From Acestrorhynchus altus (Eukaryota; Chordata; Actinopteri; Characiformes; Acestrorhynchidae): a stretch of 64,000 bases of DNA. Below, piece by piece: positions 52,374-62,990 of the stretch. The notes below the pieces were generated by a model. The model was not told the origin of the DNA and did no database searches. It saw only the letters and a list, made by a program, of their open reading frames with translations. The position numbers and the translations under genes were made by a program. Within the stretch, counting starts at the first letter, position 1, and each line of letters opens with the position of its first letter. The stretch lies in contig CM067507.1 in assembly GCA_034509495.1 (NCBI GenBank), positions 9,817,716-9,881,715 of the forward strand, in the 5' to 3' direction.

Positions 52374-52576
52374 GCTCTGTGCTGATGTTGGTATGGTCAA
52401 ATCAGATGTAAGGTCTACTTACACATTAGAACACTAGTTCAGAATTCCTTGAATTCAACCCTGCAAGGGCACAGCAAAGTGGATTATTGTTCTCCAGTAC
52501 TAATGATAAAGCCATCAATCATCAATCAATGCTTAAAATTAAAGAGACAAGTGGGGCTTATACCCTGCCAGCATGT

Positions 52577-52665
52577 GCATGCAAATGATAAAATGGACAA
52601 TGACTGTGGAACCAAGGAGGTGGTCATGATTTTATGCCTGATCAGTGTATATAGCTTGAGTGAGG
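52577..52665. mobile_element. End fragment of the MITE family
   Basis: GATAAAATGGACAATGACTG and AAGGAGGTGGTCATGATTTT match the right end of the MITE at 51,840-51,905. Only the terminal 80 bp or so is present. Confidence 0.65.
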
Positions 52666-53830
52666 TTGAACACTGGCCAGTATACTCATGGCAAGGCAAT
52701 GTGAATTGTTGAGTTTGAGTGAGTCATGGTAGTTGGGGCTGGCTCAATGGGACATTCAATTTCCGAAGTTGTGTAGGCATTTAGTATTGCTTAATCCGTA
52801 GTGTAACGTGCACTGGGATTTATTTTTATTTATTTTTATTTTTTAGATTAGTTTAATGTATTAATCTACATTTATTATGAATTAATGAATGGGCTGAATA
52901 AAATCACTTATAAATCTTTGAGCTTTTTATTCTACCCTAAAGTCTTCATGCTGAAATGGCACCAAATATTAGGAATGACCCAGTCCCAGTACATGTGATG
53001 CTGTGAATTAAAACATTCCAAATCTGTTCTTTGAAGTTACACCCATAAAAATATCATATTAACACCCTGCTAATATCATATTAAAATGACATTTAAAGCC
53101 AAAATGTTAAATCTCCCATCATACCACTGTCAATTGGTTTACATCTTAATGACCGAATGCTCAATTTTACATCTTCTCAACTGAAGAACATAATTATACC
53201 CAACTTTTAACAAAACATGACTAATTCAGCCTAGCCAGTCCATTTTCCCTAAAGCTTTGTAGTACAAACCCTCTTAACTAGAAAGGGAGTGTTTCACATG
53301 ATGCTCCCTTTACCATTTAACTCCATTTAAAGATATTCTTAGTTTTAATCTAGCTTTAAAATCTTCAGGCAGCTCAATAAGAATAAAGCCATTGCTCTTA
53401 CCCTTAGGTGAAACCCTCTGCTGTCTTTAAACACTGAGCCACTGCTGACACCATTCCCCCACATCTGATTGCCTGATACTGAACTGACCATTCATTATTC
53501 TCCCTCTCTGCAGCACATGGAGTTCTGACAATGGAGGAGCCATGCGACTCACTTAGCAATTTCTGGTGAAATGCTGAAGCAGTACATTCTTCAACCATTC
53601 TATATTTTACTGCAGGCATCTACAATGAACAACACATGTAGAACCAGGCAGAACAGGAAGCCAGACATAATCATTTTTTCCCTGTAACCAGTATCTAGAC
53701 TTAATATGTGAACCTACAGGACTACAGCTGTCCCAAAAGTGACTCCAAATACAAACATAAGTGACTCCAAATATAAACATAACATCAAGAATGTATATGA
53801 TAACAGATTACTATGGTAATGCTATGGTAA
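52666..53830. other. Intergenic sequence
   Basis: A small open frame at 53,404-53,619 (minus) has no recognisable family. No gene is claimed. Confidence 0.4.
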
Positions 53831-53834
53831 ATGT

Positions 53835-53835
<1 letters not shown>

Positions 53836-53878
<43 letters not shown>

Positions 53879-53919
53879 TCTCTCTCTCTCGCTCTCTTTA
53901 TGTATATATATATATATAC
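53836..53919. repeat. (CT)n plus (TA)n microsatellite
   Basis: About 27 CT units with two interruptions, followed by TATATATATATA. Confidence 0.9.
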
Positions 53920-53959
53920 ACAATCTTTTAGAAATCCCACAGACAATAATGTGGTCATG

Positions 53960-55275
53960 GGACTTATTAAATCAAAAATTACCTCTGTTGTTCATTATAA
54001 GAAACATTTATATGCTGATAACACAGTGTAATACTGCTCAGCTAACCACATTAATGCTGCCGTTGATTAACTGCGGTACCCTTTTAATGTCTTATAATCT
54101 GTTTTTAGAGCCATAAGCTTGTTTTAAATGCTGAGAAAAACAAATTTATGTTGTTTTCCATTTTACATTGATTTTAATTGTTTTAAGGCCTTAATTGCTT
54201 ATAGTTAAACTGAGGCAAAAACTCAGCTTCCTGTACAGAAACAAATCATGCTTCCCAACATACACCAGAAAAAAAACATTGTTGAAGCCACAATTTTATC
54301 AATGCTAGATTATGCTAATATGATGTACAGATGCATTAGAAAGTACACTGAAACCACCAGATTCTGAATCTCACTCTGTATTAAGGTTAATTACTAGTGA
54401 CCCCACACCACTGTTTATTGTACAGATAGGTCATGTGGCCTTAACTTGCTTTGTGTCAGGAAACACATTGGTTTCTTTTTATCTTTAAAGCAGTCTGTGG
54501 CTGTATGCCAACATACATCACAAAAGTGCTAATAAAAAATAATAGAAGTTATCAAACGTCCATTAAACTGATTGGATCAAACTTCAGGTACAAGAGGTTT
54601 TACTAAACTGGGAAAATCTTCTTTTAGCCACAGTGCACCAGTGAACTTGAATTCACTACAGGAAACTCTGAACCTCAGCTCACTGTCACTAAATCACTAA
54701 GTCTTTAACCACCTCCATACGACCTGCCACTGTTTTAAACTGATTTTAGTTTATTTTCTTATGATTCTGGTATAGTTTACCTCCTTTTTTATCTTTTATA
54801 TTGTTCCTTTCCCTTTCACTTTTTATCTCAGTTCTCCCTCATTGATTTTAGTTAATGTTTGTTAACTTGTTTTATTTATCTATTCTTAATTATTTATTTT
54901 GAATGTGCTTAGTTTTACAGGGGAAGTTTTTATTTTACTACTCACTTACAGTATTACCTTAAGATGTTTTCATTTCATTATTGGGATAGGTTTTTATTTT
55001 ATTCACTTATCACCTCATAACTTTTTAATTTTTTGAATACTAGGATCTTGAATATATTCATACTGTAATATTTATTACTTTTAAAATTTTAAGTCACTAT
55101 CAATTTATGTAATTACAATACTGATTTGTTTCTTTCTTTTCTCTTTTTCTTTTAAACTTCTTTGCACCTTATGTATTGGTGTGGCTTCAGTGTAAATAAA
55201 GGCCTCCCTCAATGTACTCTGAGTTTCAATAAAGTTTGATGAATTACTTGATTGATTGATTGATTGATTGATGAA
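53960..55275 (+). pseudogene. LINE RT 3' half with (GATT)n tail
   Basis: Degraded RT on plus: YKKHLYADNTVLYCSANHIN (YADDT box with D to N) near 53,993-54,050, SLFLNAEKNKFMLF-like sequence, LRQKLSFLYRNKSCFP near 54,215, and later ALRLITSDPTPLF. The 3' UTR ends CAATAAAGTTTGATGAATTA followed by six GATT units (55,247-55,272). Many stops; a 5'-truncated, dead element. Confidence 0.65.
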
Positions 55276-55439
55276 GTCAGCAGTGTACAGGATATAAAGA
55301 AACAGTACAAAGATTGTTTCTTAAGATTCACCTGCTGACCACCTTGTTTGAGTTGTTTGACTCCTGAGCTCTCACATACTGTGATCAGTAAGCAAGGAGG
55401 TCCAGTATCCAGTTTCATTGATCTTAACAATAAAGTACT

Positions 55440-56440
55440 AAAGTTAAACTCAGAGAGAACTCTGAGGTTTAAGGTTAGCTTCAGGGTTAGGAAGTAGCTT
55501 GATGTTCACTCCTTTGCTAATATTTGACCTCAAAACAAAACAAAATGGAATGACTGTGCTTAAATATTTCTCTAACCCTAACCCTAAACTAAACACTAAT
55601 CATGATCTGAACACTAACTGTATTGTTTAGAGGTACCAAATTTGATGTGGAGAATCAAGGAGATGTCCTTGGTGACATATTGAAGAGACAACCCACTAGT
55701 GTAAAAGATAAAGGAAGCAGCTCTACATTCATTGTAGTCTCACAAACATATTTGGCCCCCATAGGACATAATACAATTTGGGGTTTCCTTGATCCTAACC
55801 CTAACCCTAAACCTACCCATCATCTAAATACTAACCATAAGGCTTAGAGGTACCAAATGTGTGGTGGAGGTTCAAAGGGATGTCCTTCGTGACATATTAA
55901 AGAGCCAGCCCGCCAACATATAAGATGAAGGAAGTACTTCTATGTTCATTGTAGGCTCATAAAACTTCACTGCTATTCTTGTATTTGGCCCAAAAACAAC
56001 ATATTAAAAATTGAAATCACTGGGAATTTTTCCCTAATACTAACCCTAACCCAAACATAAATTGTGATTTGAAAACTTAACCGTAAGTCTTAGAGCTACT
56101 TAAAATTTTAAGTTGGAATCACTGGGCCTAACCATATCCCTAACCCTAACCCATAACACAAAAATTAAATGTGATCCAAAAACATAACTGTAAGACTTAG
56201 AGATACCAAACTTCACATATATTCATGTATTTGGCCCCCCAAGTAAAATATTAAAATTTAGAATCACAGGCCCAAACCCCAAACATAAGCTGATCACTAA
56301 CCCTAAGGCCTAGAGGCACCAAACTTTCAGCCCTAACCTTGTATTTGGCTCCATATTGACATATTAAAATTTTGAATTACTGGGCCTTACCATTTCTCTA
56401 ACCCTAACCCTAGCCCTAAGCCTAACCCTAACACTTATGT
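55440..56440. repeat. Tandem array with telomere-like CCCTAA runs
   Basis: Units begin at TAGAGGTACCAAA-like words (about 55,629, 55,847, 56,091, 56,196 and 56,311), spaced about 105-245 bp. They contain GACATATT(A/G)AA, TTTGGC and CTAACCCTAACCCTAA runs (55,572, 55,795, 56,035, 56,141 and 56,400). It is diverged, not a pure telomeric array, and non-coding. Confidence 0.75.
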
Positions 56441-57118
56441 ATTTGAAACATTATCTCTGCATTGCACAGCAATAAGCAATACTATGTTTCTTATAGATCC
56501 CACACACTCCAAACAGCTTTAACAAACACAAAAGTGAGTGCTATAGTAAGTTAGAGGAGCTGAAGATAATGTTATTGATTGTTTCAGCAAAATATTCAAT
56601 ATACACTGCTAAGTGTCTTAAAAGCGTTATCTCTGGATTTCGCAGCTCTGTTCTGTTCTGTTTTGTTAAAAAACTACACACAGACATCACAAAACACAAG
56701 TTCATGTCAGTTTCATTAACAATTCTTGCTGGAAATTGTGTTAGAGATTACAACTCTGTAGCAGACAACATGAATTCTGTGAACTAGCTTAAACGCATAT
56801 TCTCTGCACTATGCAGAAGTAAACAATACTATGTTTCTTTTAGATCACACACACTCCAAACAGCTTTAAAAACACTAAAAAATAAGTGAGAGGAGCTGGT
56901 GATAGTGTTATTGATTGTTTCAACTAAATATTCAACGTACATACTGCAAAGTGTCTGAAAAGTGTTTTCTCTGAATTTCGCAGCTCTGGGCTGTTCTGTG
57001 TTGTGAACTGGAAGTTGTGTTAGAGATTACAACTCTGTAGCAGACAACATGCATTCTGTGAACTGGCTGAAACGCATATTCTCTGCATTGCGCAGCAATA
57101 AGCAATACTGTGTTTCTT
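56441..57118. repeat. Tandem satellite-like repeat, period about 349 bp
   Basis: GCACAGCAATAAGCAATACT (56,464), GCAGAAGTAAACAATACT (56,813) and GCGCAGCAATAAGCAATACT (57,090) mark successive units. The last unit is about 70 bp shorter. Shared words include CACACACTCCAAACAGCTTT and TTATTGATTGTTTCA. The array ends exactly where the plus-strand L1 begins. Confidence 0.8.
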
Positions 57119-57239
57119 GACTTCCGGTAATGGCGACGAGCTAGACAGACGCTGCTTTTTAGTCTCTGAATTAAGAACAACTCTACTCCCTTAAAAATCC
57201 GTACAACAAACTCAAATAGAACACACAGATGTTTAAGAA

Positions 57240-58055
57240 CAAGGTTAACTATATCAGGCACAAGAAAGGGCAAAACTAAACCAGACAATCAATCTAACAA
57301 GCCTACAAAATCTTCGCCAAGTAGCAAACTCCATGCTAGTCCCGTACTAGCAGCCGCTCCATTGGAGGATAGCAAGAAGATGGACGCAAACTCAGGCCAA
57401 AGGGATATCCAAAACAAGATGTTGTATTAGAGGCCATCAACTGCCTAAAGACTGAAATCTTGGAGCGTCACAGGGAAGTTATTGATGGCATAGCCCAAAT
57501 TAGATCGGATTTGGATGCTATCAAAAGCAGAATAACCACTGCTGAACAACGCATAGGAGAGACGGAGGATGTAACAGCACACCTACCAGCAACGGTGTCT
57601 GAGTTGGAAGTTAAAATGAAACAACTTACTGAAAAGAATGAAGACCTTGAGAATCGCTCATGCCGTTCTAATTTACGCATCATTGGGCTGGAAGAAAAGG
57701 CGGAAGGTGCTGATGCTCAATCCTTTCTGGAGAAATGGCTTACCGAAGTCCTGGGACCAGAGAACCAGCTCTTCAGGCAAGCAGAAGCAGAGGCCAGCCA
57801 CTGAACGTCCTAGACCCCTGAACGTGAAATTCCTCAACTTGAAAGATAAAGTGCGAGTGATGAACACAGCACGGAAGAAGAAGACTTTTCAGCCGAAGTT
57901 CAACGCCAGCAGAATGCCTACTATGCTGTGAAGCAGACTCTATACTCCAAGGGAATAGAGTATGGTCTTCAGTACCCTGCCAATCTCCAGGTGACATATA
58001 AGGGCAAAGTCATCATGTTCCTGATGCCTGGAGAAGTTTCTTCACAGCACTGATG
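57240..58055 (+). pseudogene. L1 ORF1 with coiled coil, RRM and C-terminal domain
   Basis: After a KGKTKPDNQSNKPTKSSPSS-type N-terminus and a frameshift, a coiled coil follows (57,460-57,660; HREVIDGIAQIRSDLDAIKS). Then comes the RRM: NRSCRSNLRIIGLEEKAEG, SFLEKWLTEVLG, and in another frame RPLNVKFLNLKDKVRVM. The C-terminal domain, YSKGIEYGLQYPANLQVTYK, ends at a stop near 58,052. All three domains are present but two frameshifts and a stop break them. This contrasts with the RRM-less ORF1 of copy 1. Confidence 0.8.
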
Positions 58056-58080
58056 AGTCAGGGTCATTTGTTGCTATATG

Positions 58081-58558
58081 TGCAAATGTAAACTTGCAAT
58101 AGAAATGCAATAGAAATGGTTACTTATTCTACAGAACATGAGGCTGATTTTATTTAAAAGATGTTTACAAGTTTAAAAGAAAAAGAAAAATTACTAATTT
58201 TATTGGGCCTAATATTATTCTACTATCTCTCACCTTAAATGGTGTCGTTAACTAGGCTAAATGAGTCATGATTGCACTGAGTAACTTATTTGGTTTCAGA
58301 ATTATTTAAAGTTTAACCTTACATATTTTATAGGCTATAGCCTATTCTAAAACATTCATTTGTCCTAACATAAAGGGGTGGTATTATTACATATAATATT
58401 TGAATACACAGAGACTAAATGTGGTTAATTTAGTTTATTTGAGTGAATTTTGCTCCTACTCAGGAGCTATTGGAAGTTGGATTTACTTACCTTAGACTGT
58501 AAAGTAGGCAGTCAGTAGGTGGATGTTATCTGTTCAACATTTTGCATGTTCTAGCAAA
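58081..58558 (+). other. Inter-ORF sequence of the plus-strand L1, or unrelated DNA
   Basis: AT-rich, no coding. It lies between ORF1 of the plus L1 and the T-run of copy 2. Confidence 0.4.
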
Positions 58559-58798
58559 TTTTTTTTTTTTTTTTAATGTTTTATTTAGGACAATGGTAAA
58601 CACATACAACAATTCACATACATAATACAAAATATAGTAAATAAATAGTAAGAAAGTATACCTTATACAATATAACATTATACCACTGCCCATTTTAATC
58701 AAATATCCAAAAACAAACAAACAGGCAAAAACAACCAAACAAAAAAGATAAGGGGTAAATAAAAATAAATAAATAAATAAAGGGGGTGCTAATTAACA

Positions 58799-61700
58799 CT
58801 AAGTAAATAAAGTGCACAAAATAAATAAATAAAAGAGGGGTGGATGGGTAAGAAAACAGTCGTCAGGAAAAACCTTAAGTGACGCAATGTATAACAAAAG
58901 TGGGTTCCATTTACAGTAAAATGTGGCCATGTCACCTTTTGTTGTAAATTTGATCTTTTCCAATTTTAAAAAGTAAATCACATCCCGAAACCAAGAAGAA
59001 ATTGATGGAGGAGTTGGGGACTTCCATAGCAAAAGAATATGTCACCTCGCTAATAAAGACATGAAAGCCAAGACCTGATGTTGAAGTGTGGACAGCCCAG
59101 AGATGTTTTTAGAAAAACCAAATATAGCCACAAGCGGATTCTGGGGAACACCAAATATTTTAGACACTGTATTGAAAGATTCAATCCAGAATCTGCTGAG
59201 GGAGGGACAGAAAAAATACATGTGGCTCAAGTTGCAGGGGGAAGCACCACACCTATCACATTCATCAATGATATATGAATGGAATTTTGCTAAGTGAGAC
59301 TTTGAACGATGGACTCTGTGAATGACTGTGAACTGTAGCCTCGTGCCACCATTGTTCTGAAAACGTAGTACCAAGTTCACTCTCCCAACCCTTTCTATAT
59401 TTGTCCAATGTGTGCCTATCAGTGCTTAATAGATGAGTATCTTTGAGATCACAGATTTCTGAGATGAATCAATGACCAAAAGATCATCACACAATGTCTT
59501 GGCGGGAAGCGAGATGAAGCTTGGAAAAAGCGAGGATACAGTGTCGAACCTGAAAATAACGAAACATACTGGTCGGCACATTTTGTGTATATGTGCCGAC
59601 CAGTAATAAAACCTAAAATTGGGAAGGGCCAGGCCTCCATCAGACCTAAATCTTTGAAGAACAGAATATCATACTCTGGGAACTTTACCATTCCAAATAA
59701 ATGTACTAATGAGTTGATCTAGCGTTTTAAAAAAAGTGTTTGGGTAAGAAAAGAGGGATTGTTTGAAATAAAAAGAGAAACCTGGGCAGCACATTCATTT
59801 TTACAACGTTAATTTTACCAAAAAGTGATAATGGTAGTGACTTCCAACTCTGCAAATCTTGCTTAAGTTTATTAATTAAAGGAGAGAAATTGGCATGAAA
59901 AAGGGATGGTACAGTACGTGAGACCTGGATCCCTAAATAGCTGAAACCGTTAAGGGCGAATTTAAATGGGATTGTAGATTGATCAAGAGAGATTGCTAGC
60001 GAGTTCACCGGGAAGCACTCACTTTTCTGCAGGTTCACTTTAAAACCTGAAAACGAGCCAAATGTTGTTAAATGTGTTAGAACTGGAGGAAGGGAGGTCA
60101 ATGGGTCACCCATATACAACAAAAGATCATCAGCGTAAAGAGATATTTTCAACTCCAAACCGGCCCGAAAAATACCTTGAAAAGTTGGGAGAGATTTCAA
60201 TGCTATGGACAGTGGTTCGATAACCAGGGCAAAAATTAAGGGAGACAGGGGACACCCTTGTTTAGTCCCTCACAATATTGGAAAATACTCAGAGCGGTCA
60301 CCGTTGGTAATTACACTGGCCTGGGGAGAAGTGTATAACTATTTAATCCAGGATATGAATTTCCCCCCAAAACCAAATCTGCGTAAAACCTCAAAAATAT
60401 AATTCCACTCAACCCAATCAAATGCCTTCTCAGCATCCAATGAAATGACAAGTTCCGGGATGGAAGGAGAATGTTTGGCATAGATCACATTGAATAAAGT
60501 ATGAATGTTAGAAAACAAGTGGCGTCCCCTAATAAAACCATTTTGATCCTGAGAGATAATGTTCGGGAGAACTTTTTCCAAACGCTGAGCCAATACTTTT
60601 GCCAGGATTTTAACATCTGCGTTCAGAAGAGATAAAGGCCTATAAGAAGTGCAGAGGACAGGATCCTTCTCCTTTTTTAAAAGAAGACAAATAAAGGCTT
60701 CAGTTAGAGTGGGGGCTAGTAAACCAGTTGTAAGTGATTCGTTAAACACTGATAAAAGCAGAGGAGCCAGCTTTTCTCTAAATTTCTTAAAGAATTCAAC
60801 TGGAAACCCATCAGTCCTGGAGCCTTGTTGGACTGCATACTGTTAATAGAGGCCACAAGTTCCTGTAAACCCAATGGAGATTCAAGTGCAGTTGCATCAG
60901 TAGGGCTAATAGAAGGGAAATCAAGCCCATCCAGAAAGGTGGACATTTCATTTTCATCCAATTGGTGACTCAGAGCGATATAGATTCTTATAGAAGGATT
61001 TAAAGATATCATTAATGGATGATGGAATGAAATGCAGGGTTCCATTTGTCTACAATTTGGGGAATTAACCGAGATGCTGCTTTCCACTTTAACTGATGAG
61101 CTAAGAGTCTGGATGGCCTATCACCATGTTCATAATAGTTACTCCGTGTTTTCAGCAGCAATTTTTCAACATCAGTAGTGGTGATAAGGTCTATTTCCAT
61201 TTGCAAATCTGAACGTTGTTTTAGCAAAATGGGAGATGGATTGGTTGAATTAAGCCTATCCATGTCAGATATCTCCTGAGTTAATTTTTGTAACTTAAGT
61301 CTACGATCTTGGTTAGAGTGTGATGTATAAGAGATAATCTGGCCACATAGGTAGGCTTTAAGGGATTCCCAGAGGAGTGAAGCAGAGGTGTGTTCGTTTG
61401 AATTCCAAGCGACAAAATCCTCGATAGAGGACAAAATAAATGCATTAAATTTCTCATCTGATAACAACAATGAATTGAATCTCCAGGGTGGGAAAACAGA
61501 GGATCGGGCAGAGAAATTTACATCTACAGCAAGAGGAGCATGATCTGAAATAATTATTGGGTGATAATTGGAAGTGGTTACTTTAGAGATAAGGGAACTA
61601 TCCAGAAACCAATAATCAATACAAGAGTAAGTTGAGTGCGGATGAGAGTAGAAAGAGAATTCCTTAGCCCTGGGGTTAAGGAATCTCCAGGGGTCGACAA

Positions 61701-62249
61701 TACCATATTTGGATGTAAACTTGTGAAATGTCTGTGACATAGAGGATCGAGGTACTGCAGTGGGATCCGACCTATCCAAAGCTGGGTCTATAGTACAATT
61801 TAGATCTCCTCCTAATATCAAAGAATGGGAATGTAAAGAGGGAATGGAACTGAATTCTTTGTTTGTAAAGTCTGGATCGTCAAAATTAGGGGCATAAATA
61901 TTAACCAACAGCACAAGAATACTAAACAAAGTGCCTCGAACAATTAGATATCTACCATTAACATCTGCAATAACTTCATCTGATTTGAAGTGAATGCCCT
62001 TTTTGATTAGAATGGTTACACCTCTTGATCTAGAATTAAAATTTGAATGAATTTGAAGGGCACTTCCAACTTCAAATGATCACCAGTCTTAAGATGAGTC
62101 TCCTGAAGAAAAATAACCTCCGATTCCAAACGCTTTAAGTGTGAAAACATTTTTGAACATTTAGTTGGATTATTCATACCCTTTACATTCCAGCTCAAAA
62201 ATCTAACGGAGGTGCCACGGCTCACATTACTCCTGCAAGAGTTAGCCAC
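58799..62249 (-). pseudogene. L1 copy 2 ORF2, broken
   Basis: The pieces read, in order: SWNVKGMNNPT (62,249), an endonuclease with GGDLNCTIDP and SDHAPLAVD (61,929-61,012), RT N-terminus (61,087-60,716), RT middle with YRPLSLLNADVKILA and GFIRGRHLF (60,749-60,339), SLYADDLLLYMG (60,200-59,727), and C-terminal CDRCGASPCNLSHMYFFC (59,380-59,042). Frameshifts and the deletions described for the element separate them. Motifs equal copy 1 almost residue for residue. Confidence 0.85.
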
Positions 62250-62402
62250 TTAAGATGGGGTAGGGTAACAAATAGTAAAATACAACCTTATCCGACTGAA
62301 TGGGAAAGAAAAAGGGTTCTGCAGTTCTACCACATCGTCTGTGCACGTGGACAGAGAACGCTCCAGGTCCGACACAGTAGTTCTTAAAGCGGCGCACTCA
62401 AC

Positions 62403-62651
62403 TCACGCTGCTGTAATGTCCCGGATCTGTTCAGTTTTCAAATTCTGCAGTTCTGTTTTGAACAGTGATCGAATCTCCGCTACCACAGCACTGGCAATCT
62501 CTGTCTTCAGTGCAGACAGATCCACGGCCCCAATGGGGACATCTGTAGTCTCACCATGCTCAGGTGCGATAGAGGGCGGAGACTTGGTCTGCAAAACAGG
62601 CCTGAGGAGAGATTGCGACGGTCCTGGTGTTTTACTGGTTTTCGGAGGCAT
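62403..62651 (-). pseudogene. L1 copy 2 ORF1, N-terminal part
   Basis: The ATG at 62,651 gives MPPKTSKTPGPSQSLLRPVL and the start of the coiled coil up to a stop at 62,403. The rest is removed by the ~600-bp deletion. Its RRM status cannot be judged. Confidence 0.8.
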
Positions 62652-62990
62652 TGTTTTAACAAGCAGTCCAAACTAACTTAAAACAACAAATAAAAGTATG
62701 GATAAATAAACAATTCAAGTGAGTTCTAGGATTTAGAATATAATTGCCACTCCTCGGAGCGCTCCGCAAACACGTCTACTCCATGCCAAACTGGAACCGG
62801 AAGTCAGCAAAATTATTTTTGTTTGGTTCTTGTGTAGGTTCTTGTGTGGGTTTTCATTATTTCAAGAATTTTATTCATTTTATTTCTTCTTATTATTGTT
62901 TTGTATTTTTCTCTTCTCTGTTTCCCCTCATATTACCCAACTCTACAGTAAAGCTCATGCTCTTTGCAAAGTTCCCTATAGCACCCCGTA

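Larger units (their letters stand above)
58559..62803 (-). mobile_element. L1/Tx1-superfamily retrotransposon, copy 2, deleted
   Basis: Same family as copy 1. It starts CTTCCGGTTCCAG at 62,803 and ends in a T-run at 58,559-58,574. It has a ~600-bp deletion from ORF1 into the spacer (junction near 62,318), a ~54-bp deletion near 59,340, and a ~370-bp deletion with an inverted repeat at 59,568-59,604. Flanks TAGCAAATT and CAGCAAAATT may be a decayed TSD. Confidence 0.85.

Noticed and set aside
53404..53619. Small minus-strand ORF of 71 codons
   Set aside because: No start or family support; possible splice-like words on the other strand are not enough.
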